Source: Fimenecus sp045594645 (GTDB lineage Bacteria; Bacillota; Clostridia; Oscillospirales; Acutalibacteraceae). Taken from it: a stretch of 19,720 nucleotides of DNA. Shown piece by piece: positions 15,166 to 19,720 of the stretch (position 1 is the first letter of the stretch; every line of letters starts with the position of its first letter). Made by a program: the position numbers and the translations under genes. The notes under the pieces were generated by a model that did not search any database, was not told the origin of the DNA, and saw nothing but the letters and a program-made list of their open reading frames with translations. The stretch is taken from the NCBI GenBank assembly GCA_045594645.1, contig JAZNYY010000025.1:1-19720 (forward strand), read 5' to 3'.

Positions 15166-15837
15166 TTGTTTAAAATATTGGTTTTAGAAGATGACCGCGA
15201 ATTAAACCGCACTGTTTGTGCTTTCTTAAAAGAGAATGGATATGACGCGGTTGGCTGTTTACACGCAGACTCCGCTTATGACGCAATGTATGACGATGTT
15301 TTCGATTTAATTATTTCAGACATTATGATGCCCGAAATTGACGGCTTTGAATTTGCAAAAAGCGTTAGAAATCTTGACAAAGAAATTCCGATACTCTTTA
15401 TGACCGCCCGTGATGATATTTCTTCAAAGCAGAGGGGGTTTAGAGTGGGTATTGACGATTATATGGTAAAGCCCGTTGATTTGGACGAATTACTTTTGCG
15501 AATAGGTGCACTTTTGCGCAGAGCAAAAATCGCAAGCAGTAAAAAGCTTACAATCGGTGAATTTTCAATGGACGCAGAAGAACGCACCGCCACACTCAGC
15601 GGTGAAGAAATTCCGCTTACTGTCCGCGAGTTTAATCTGCTTTATAAATTGCTTTCATACCCCAAAAAGACTTTTACCCGTTCACAGCTTATGGATGAAT
15701 TCTGGGATAGCGAAACCACCTCAAGTCCGCGAACGGTTGATGTTTATATGACCAAGCTTCGCGATAAACTGAGTGAATGTGACGATTTTGAGATTGTGAC
15801 CGTTCACGGTTTAGGTTATAAGGCGGTGCTGAAATGA
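15166..15837 (+). CDS. OmpR/PhoB-family response regulator
   Basis: This 223-residue DNA-binding regulator has a receiver domain (1-115) with acidic pocket Asp9-Asp10, phospho-acceptor Asp52 (ISDIMMPEIDG), Thr80 and Lys102 (VKPVD). A winged-helix domain (about 128-222) includes REFNLLYKLLSYP and RTVDVYMTKLRDKL. Translation most likely begins at TTG (15166): GGGGTG lies seven bases before it, and no ATG or GTG exists in frame between the upstream stop at 15148 and this codon. Its stop overlaps the kinase start by four bases (ATGA). Direct-repeat boxes upstream of its own operon and of the 14366 gene are plausible targets. Confidence 0.95.
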   Translation: MFKILVLEDDRELNRTVCAFLKENGYDAVGCLHADSAYDAMYDDVFDLIISDIMMPEIDGFEFAKSVRNLDKEIPILFMTARDDISSKQRGFRVGIDDYMVKPVDLDELLLRIGALLRRAKIASSKKLTIGEFSMDAEERTATLSGEEIPLTVREFNLLYKLLSYPKKTFTRSQLMDEFWDSETTSSPRTVDVYMTKLRDKLSECDDFEIVTVHGLGYKAVLK

Positions 15838-16889
15838 AGAGTAAGAAAAAAATTAAGCGAAGTCTTTTTGGCGTAAGACAGTATTTGATTTTTTTCGCAT
15901 TAGTAGCGTTTGTTGTAACTTGCTCAATGCTTCTTTTTCTTAATACTGTAAATGTTGATTTAACAAGCATCAACTACGGTGCAATTTTCACTTTCGGTAA
16001 TGTTCTTTTTTTAAGTCTTGTATTGTGTGTTGGTGATGTAATACGCAGAAAAATTACTGTTGAAAAGCCCGTTAAAAAAATTCTTGATGCAACTGAAAAA
16101 ATTACAGATGGTGATTTTTCGGTAAGAATTGACGAGAAAAAGTCATTTTCAACCCGCAATGAGTTTGATGCAATTATTGAAAATCTAAATAAAATGGCAG
16201 AGGAATTAGGCAGTATTGAAACTTTGCGCACAGATTTTATTTCAAATGTTTCTCACGAGCTTAAAACCCCACTTGCACAAATGCAGAATTACGCAACTCT
16301 TTTAAAAGCTCCCGATTTAAGTGAAAAAAAGCGTCAAGAATATGCAACGGCAATAATGAATTCAACAAAAAGGCTGTCAGATTTGATTACCAATATTCTT
16401 AAACTTAATAAACTTGAAAATCAGCAGATTTTTCCCGAATTCAAAAAGTTCGATTTGAGTGAACAGCTTTGCGAATGTCTTTTGAACTTTGAAAATGTGT
16501 GGGAGCAGAAAAATATTGAAATCGAAACTGATATTGCAGAAGAAATTTCAGTTTATTCCGACCCTGAGCTCCTTTCACTTGTGTGGAACAATCTTCTTTC
16601 AAATGCTTTTAAATTCACAGAAGATGGCGGCAAGGTTTCAGTTTCACTTACCGCCGATACAGAATATGTTACTGTTTCTGTGAATGATACAGGCTGTGGA
16701 ATGACAAAAACCACAGGTGAGCATATTTTTGATAAGTTCTATCAGGGTGAAACCTCACATTCCATTCAGGGCAACGGCTTGGGGCTAGCTCTCGTAAAAC
16801 GAGTGGTTGATATTGTAAAGGCTGAAATCAGTGTTCAAAGTGAATTAGGCGTAGGCTCTGCTTTTGTTGTAAAAATGCGGAGGGATTGA
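15834..16889 (+). CDS. Membrane sensor histidine kinase with very short external loop
   Basis: This 351-residue kinase has two spans at about 17-36 and 49-67, leaving only about a dozen residues outside the membrane. A HAMP-like linker runs from 70 to 125. The HisKA phospho-accepting His141 sits in SNVSHELKTPLAQM. The ATPase domain shows the N box (WNNLLSNAFKF, 251-261), DTGCGM (285-290) and GNGLGL (313-318). With almost no sensor domain outside, it fits the intramembrane-sensing group that reads signals through the bilayer or through partner membrane proteins. The two membrane proteins encoded directly downstream are obvious candidates. It is translationally coupled to the response regulator. 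Confidence 0.95.
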   Translation: MKSKKKIKRSLFGVRQYLIFFALVAFVVTCSMLLFLNTVNVDLTSINYGAIFTFGNVLFLSLVLCVGDVIRRKITVEKPVKKILDATEKITDGDFSVRIDEKKSFSTRNEFDAIIENLNKMAEELGSIETLRTDFISNVSHELKTPLAQMQNYATLLKAPDLSEKKRQEYATAIMNSTKRLSDLITNILKLNKLENQQIFPEFKKFDLSEQLCECLLNFENVWEQKNIEIETDIAEEISVYSDPELLSLVWNNLLSNAFKFTEDGGKVSVSLTADTEYVTVSVNDTGCGMTKTTGEHIFDKFYQGETSHSIQGNGLGLALVKRVVDIVKAEISVQSELGVGSAFVVKMRRD

Positions 16890-16890
16890 A

Positions 16891-17547
16891 ATGAAAAAAC
16901 TGTTTCAAACCATTAAAGATTTTTTCACACCGCAGAACTCAATTCTAATTAGTGCTTTTATAAATACGGCTTATGCTGTTTTTAACTTTTTTGTTGGTTG
17001 GCAAAATAATTCGCCTTGGTTTATTTCGGTTGGCGGGTATTATTTGCTTTTGTGTATTATTAGATTTTTCCTTATTAAAGAAACAGACAGGGCAAATAAA
17101 AAGGCTGACGGCACCCGAATGATTTTTGAATTGAAAATATATCGCATAGTTGGTGTTGTAATGTTTATTGTCAACATTGCTATGTCGGTTATGGCTGTGC
17201 AGATGATTTGGCAAAACGGCGGTACGGTTCATTCTGACATTATGACAATAGCAATGGCAACATTTACATTTTATTATTTGACCGTAGCAATCATAAATCT
17301 GCAGAAATACCGAAAAACCACACAACCAATTCATTCAGCGGCAAAAATGCTTAATTTTGCCTGTGCACTTATGTCAATATTCACTTTGCAATCCTCAATG
17401 ATTTCTGCTTTCGGTAATGATGACGTGTTCCGTCAGCAAATGAATATAGCCACGGGATGTGCGGTGTTTATTTTGGTGTTTGGCTTGGCGGTATATATGA
17501 TTCGCCGAGCAAATAAATTATTGAAGGAGTTAAAAAACAATGGATAA
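16891..17547 (+). CDS. Six-span membrane protein of unknown family
   Basis: The 218-residue protein begins one base after the kinase stop with GGAGGG seven bases upstream of its ATG. Six hydrophobic segments lie at about 18-38, 41-62, 82-106, 115-137, 150-170 and 183-205, with a basic start and end, so both termini should be cytoplasmic. A charged loop (KETDRANKKADGTR) separates spans two and three. I recognise no family or catalytic motif. Position in the operon suggests it is an accessory, target or signal partner of the kinase; this is inference. It overlaps the next gene by eight bases. Confidence 0.8.
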   Translation: MKKLFQTIKDFFTPQNSILISAFINTAYAVFNFFVGWQNNSPWFISVGGYYLLLCIIRFFLIKETDRANKKADGTRMIFELKIYRIVGVVMFIVNIAMSVMAVQMIWQNGGTVHSDIMTIAMATFTFYYLTVAIINLQKYRKTTQPIHSAAKMLNFACALMSIFTLQSSMISAFGNDDVFRQQMNIATGCAVFILVFGLAVYMIRRANKLLKELKNNG

Positions 17548-17908
17548 CAATAAATTTTCATATACTTATTCAGCAGACAATCAGAATGAAATTGCAAAAA
17601 TCCGTGAAAAGTATTGTACCCGCGAAGAAACAACACTTGAAAAAATCAAAAGACTTGATAACGGTGTAACAAATAAGGCGACAATGATTGCTATTGTTGT
17701 AGGCGTTATCAGTACATTGATTTTAGGTGTTGGAATGTGTTGCTGTATGGTCTGGACACATTTTTTTACCCTTGGAATTATTGTAGGAATAATCGGTATC
17801 GCGGGTGTATGTGTAGCATATCCCGTCTATAAAAAAGTCCTCATAAAAGAACGCGCAAAAATTGCCCCGCAAATTCTTGCCCTTACTGATGAAGAATTAC
17901 AAAAGTAA
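17540..17908 (+). CDS. Small two-span membrane protein sharing the hairpin module
   Basis: This 122-residue protein has a soluble N-terminal part (1-45) rich in charged residues, two spans (about 46-67 and 74-93) and a cytoplasmic tail ending ILALTDEELQK. The span region LILGVGMCCCMVW...LGIIVGIIGI closely matches the second half of the protein encoded at 14366. I recall similar clostridial proteins carrying the label dihydropteridine reductase, which the sequence does not support because no nucleotide-binding or reductase motif is present. AAGGAG lies about 11 bases before the ATG. It is the last gene of the two-component operon, followed by a strong terminator. Confidence 0.82.
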   Translation: MDNNKFSYTYSADNQNEIAKIREKYCTREETTLEKIKRLDNGVTNKATMIAIVVGVISTLILGVGMCCCMVWTHFFTLGIIVGIIGIAGVCVAYPVYKKVLIKERAKIAPQILALTDEELQK

Positions 17909-17914
17909 AAAATA

Positions 17915-17948
17915 AGCCTTGAGTTTTAATTTTAACTCAAGGCTGTTT
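17915..17948 (+). terminator. Strong intrinsic terminator of the two-component operon
   Basis: AGCCTTGAGTT (17915-17925) pairs perfectly with AACTCAAGGCT (17934-17944) over 11 bases, followed by GTTTAT. An A-rich run before the stem gives the opposite strand a T tract as well. Confidence 0.88.
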
Positions 17949-17953
17949 ATATA

Positions 17954-17982
17954 TTGAAAAGTAGTGCCGAGTGTGTTAGTAT
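17954..17982 (+). promoter_or_regulatory. Promoter of the GH4 gene
   Basis: A -35 TTGAAA (17954-17959), 17-base spacer and -10 TAGTAT (17977-17982) with an extended TG at 17974-17975. The leader is about 22 bases. Confidence 0.65.
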
Positions 17983-18011
17983 TGTATTAACAAAAAAAGG
18001 GAGAAATTATT

Positions 18012-19331
18012 ATGAAAATTACATTTATGGGTGCAGGCAGTACCGTTTTTGCAAGAAATGTAATCGGTGACTGTATGTGTACCGAGGCTTTGCGTGACAG
18101 CGTTTTTGCACTTTATGATATTGATGCCCAAAGACTTGAAGAAAGCCGTACAATTCTTGAGGCTATGCGTGTGGCTAAAGGTGGATACGGCAAAATTGAG
18201 TGCTATGTGGGCGTAGAAAACAGAAAAGATGCACTCCGCGGGGCTAATTTCGTAATCAACGCTATTCAGGTTGGTCTTTATGACCCTTGCACAATTATCG
18301 ACTTTGAAGTGCCTAAAAAATACGGCTTAAGACAGACTATCGGCGATACTCTCGGCATTGGCGGAATTATGCGTACACTTCGCACAATCCCTGTTATGAA
18401 GGATTTTGCTGATGATATGGCAGAGGTGTGCCCCGATGCACTTTTCTTGAACTATGTTAATCCAATGGCAATGCTTACGGGATATATGCAGAGATACACA
18501 CCGATTAAAACCGTTGGTCTTTGCCACAGTGTTCAGGGTTGTTCAAGACATCTTTTGAAAACACTTAATATGGAAGACAAGCTTGATGGCAGAAAAGAGC
18601 TTATCGCTGGTATTAACCACATGGCTTGGCTTCTTGAAATCAAAGACAAAAACGGTGTAGATTTGTACCCTGAAATCAAGTCAAGAGTTGACGATTATAT
18701 GGCAAATCCTGATGCTGACGACAAAGTGCGGATGGACTATATCAAAAATTTCGGCTACTATTGTACCGAGTCAAGCGAGCATAATGCCGAGTATAATATG
18801 TTCTACATAAAGTCGAAATATCCCGAACTTATTGAAAAATATAATATTCCGCTTGATGAATACCCGCGCCGTTGCGTAAATCAAATTGAGGGCTGGAAAA
18901 AGGAATATGCCGAAATGCTCGAAAAAGGTGTTAAAGAGCACGAGCGTTCAGAGGAGTATGCATCAAGAATTATGGAAGCAATCGTAACGGGTAATCCTTA
19001 TCAAATCGGCGGTAATGTTCTCAACACGGGGCATCTTATCACAAACTTGCCTGAAAATGCTTGCGTTGAAGTGCCTTGCCTTGTAAACGGCTACGGTGTG
19101 CATCCTTGCCATGTGGGAGCACTTCCTGTGCAATGTGCCGCAATGAATATGACAAATATCAATGTTCAGCTTTTAACGATTGAAGCAGCAGTTACAGGCA
19201 AAAAAGAGCATATTTATCAAGCTGCAATGCTCGACCCGCATACAGGCAGTGAACTCGACATCGACACTATCAAGAAAATGGTTGACGATTTAATTGTAGC
19301 CCATGGTGACTACTTACCAAAATACAATTAA
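18012..19331 (+). CDS. melA: GH4 alpha-galactosidase (MelA type)
   Basis: This 439-residue cytoplasmic enzyme resembles E. coli MelA along its full length as I recall that sequence. GH4 enzymes cleave by an oxidation-elimination route needing NAD+ and a divalent metal such as Mn2+. Visible motifs are the Rossmann loop GAGSTVFARN (7-16), the acidic end of strand 2 LYDID (34-38), LNYVNPMA (146-153), the metal-binding Cys171 in GLCHSVQG and His203 in GINHMA. SSEHNAEY and DEYPRRCVNQ further on also fit alpha-galactosidase rather than the alpha-glucosidase or 6-phospho branch. AGGGAG lies eight bases before the ATG. No sugar transporter is adjacent. It likely releases galactose from melibiose/raffinose-type oligosaccharides taken up by the cell. 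Confidence 0.93.
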   Translation: MKITFMGAGSTVFARNVIGDCMCTEALRDSVFALYDIDAQRLEESRTILEAMRVAKGGYGKIECYVGVENRKDALRGANFVINAIQVGLYDPCTIIDFEVPKKYGLRQTIGDTLGIGGIMRTLRTIPVMKDFADDMAEVCPDALFLNYVNPMAMLTGYMQRYTPIKTVGLCHSVQGCSRHLLKTLNMEDKLDGRKELIAGINHMAWLLEIKDKNGVDLYPEIKSRVDDYMANPDADDKVRMDYIKNFGYYCTESSEHNAEYNMFYIKSKYPELIEKYNIPLDEYPRRCVNQIEGWKKEYAEMLEKGVKEHERSEEYASRIMEAIVTGNPYQIGGNVLNTGHLITNLPENACVEVPCLVNGYGVHPCHVGALPVQCAAMNMTNINVQLLTIEAAVTGKKEHIYQAAMLDPHTGSELDIDTIKKMVDDLIVAHGDYLPKYN

Positions 19332-19354
19332 CATTTAATTATTTTAATAATGTG

Positions 19355-19382
19355 TGGGATGTCGATTCGGCGTCCCATTTTT
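19355..19382 (+). terminator. Intrinsic terminator after the GH4 gene
   Basis: TGGGATG (19355-19361) pairs with CGTCCCA (19371-19377), with one T-G pair, followed by TTTTTG. Confidence 0.8.
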
Positions 19383-19408
19383 GTTCTACAAATTGGGAGT
19401 TTGTCGAA

Positions 19409-19436
19409 ATGCAAAATGTAAAATGCAAAGTGCAAA
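19409..19436 (+). repeat. Tandem heptamer repeat
   Basis: Four consecutive seven-base units, ATGCAAA, ATGTAAA, ATGCAAA and GTGCAAA, are followed by a decayed fifth (ATGAAGG). The stretch is non-coding, lies just left of the paired palindromes and has no visible ribosome binding site. Confidence 0.7.
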
Positions 19437-19490
19437 ATGAAGGGTCTGCGACGCGATTTTATATCTCACTAATACAGAACGCAATGCTAT

Positions 19491-19567
19491 GTAGGGTCGC
19501 TTCATGAAGCGACCGTTCCAAAGTGTGTAATTAAACTACAAACGGGCGATTCGTGAATCGCCCCTAC
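19491..19567. repeat. Pair of inverted REP-like palindromes
   Basis: The left unit (19491-19514) is GTAGGG followed by a perfect 20-base palindrome at 19495-19514. The right unit (19544-19567) is in opposite orientation: GGGCGATTC/GAATCGCCC arms followed by CTAC. Both share the plan GTAGGG-(G/T)CG-arm-arm-CGnCC and are separated by 29 bases, a BIME-like arrangement. The interval 19383-19617 otherwise holds nothing I can identify. Confidence 0.7.
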
Positions 19568-19617
19568 AAGATTACATAACCATATAAACGAGTCAGACAA
19601 ATTCAAATTTATTTAAC

Positions 19618-19644
19618 AAAAAAGGACTGTTCGAACAGCCCTTT
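19618..19644 (-). terminator. Terminator of the right-edge gene
   Basis: AAAGG-A-CTGTTC and GAACAG-C-CCTTT (19621-19644) form a nearly perfect palindrome. On the minus strand it is followed by a six-T run, placing it directly after the stop codon at 19649. Confidence 0.8.
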
Positions 19645-19648
19645 TATT

Positions 19649-19720
19649 TTATTCATCAATGCCAAACTCTTCAATGAGTTTGGCATATTGCTCGTCGGTA
19701 ATTTTGATTATTCCGCCGTG
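19649..19720 (-). CDS. C-terminal 23 codons of an unidentified gene
   Basis: The minus-strand frame ending at TAA (19651-19649) reads HGGIIKITDEQYAKLIEEFGIDE and runs off the window edge. It is followed by a terminator, which supports a genuine gene end. The visible part is an acidic helix and cannot be assigned. Confidence 0.6.
   Translation of the reverse strand, partial: HGGIIKITDEQYAKLIEEFGIDE

Noticed and set aside
17540..17908. Dihydropteridine reductase function for the small membrane protein
   Set aside because: No nucleotide-binding or reductase motif is present; the protein is a two-span membrane protein with charged tails.
19409..19510. Short open frame beginning in the heptamer repeat
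   Set aside because: It has no ribosome binding site, begins inside a tandem repeat and runs into a palindromic repeat.
19491..19567. CRISPR-like array from the two palindromes
   Set aside because: Only two units, in opposite orientation, with a single 29-base interval and no cas genes in the window.

Overview
The window looks like a chromosomal stretch from an anaerobic, low-GC Firmicute of the class Clostridia, most plausibly an uncultured gut or rumen member. The evidence is strong AAGGAG-type ribosome binding sites, TTGACA/TATAAT promoters, an oxygen-sensitive 2-hydroxyacyl-CoA dehydratase-type system, several plant-polysaccharide glycosidases, and short palindromic intergenic repeats of a kind I recall from gut Clostridia. 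No rRNA, tRNA, CRISPR array, phage or IS element is visible.

Layout. Positions 1-1896 hold the 3' part of a GH127 (beta-L-arabinofuranosidase-type) gene. It converges through a two-way terminator on a seven-gene minus-strand operon (7809 down to 1942). In transcription order this operon encodes a CooC-like nickel-insertion ATPase, two 2-hydroxyacyl-CoA dehydratase-type iron-sulfur subunits, a dehydratase activator ATPase (HgdC type), a 51-residue membrane protein, a protein resembling the middle domain of acetyl-CoA synthase/CdhC with a C-terminal cysteine cluster, and a SAM methyltransferase. A 129-base gap before the activator gene holds three nested inverted repeats. Divergent from this operon are a DUF2804 gene and then exodeoxyribonuclease III. 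A minus-strand MNT/HEPN pair (toxin-antitoxin type) follows, placed directly downstream of a large GH31 glycosidase gene. Divergent from GH31 is a flavin-reductase-like protein with a PCP_red-like tail.

Positions 14279-17908 form a small envelope/signalling locus. A membrane-protein gene and a 61-residue repeat protein come first, then a response regulator, a histidine kinase with a very short external loop, a six-span membrane protein and a small two-span membrane protein. The first and last membrane proteins share a repeated hairpin motif. A nearly identical 18-bp direct-repeat box lies upstream of both transcription units, so the regulator may control both.

The right end carries a GH4 alpha-galactosidase (MelA type), an intergenic region with heptamer repeats and a pair of inverted palindromes, and the last 23 codons of an unidentified minus-strand gene.

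The glycosidases (GH127, GH31, GH4) fit an organism that trims arabinose- and galactose-bearing plant glycans. The operon at 1942-7809 is the strongest candidate for an undescribed system. It combines ATP-driven low-potential electron transfer (activator plus dehydratase pair) with proteins normally tied to nickel CO dehydrogenase/acetyl-CoA synthase chemistry, and no CODH or full-length ACS gene is present in the window.
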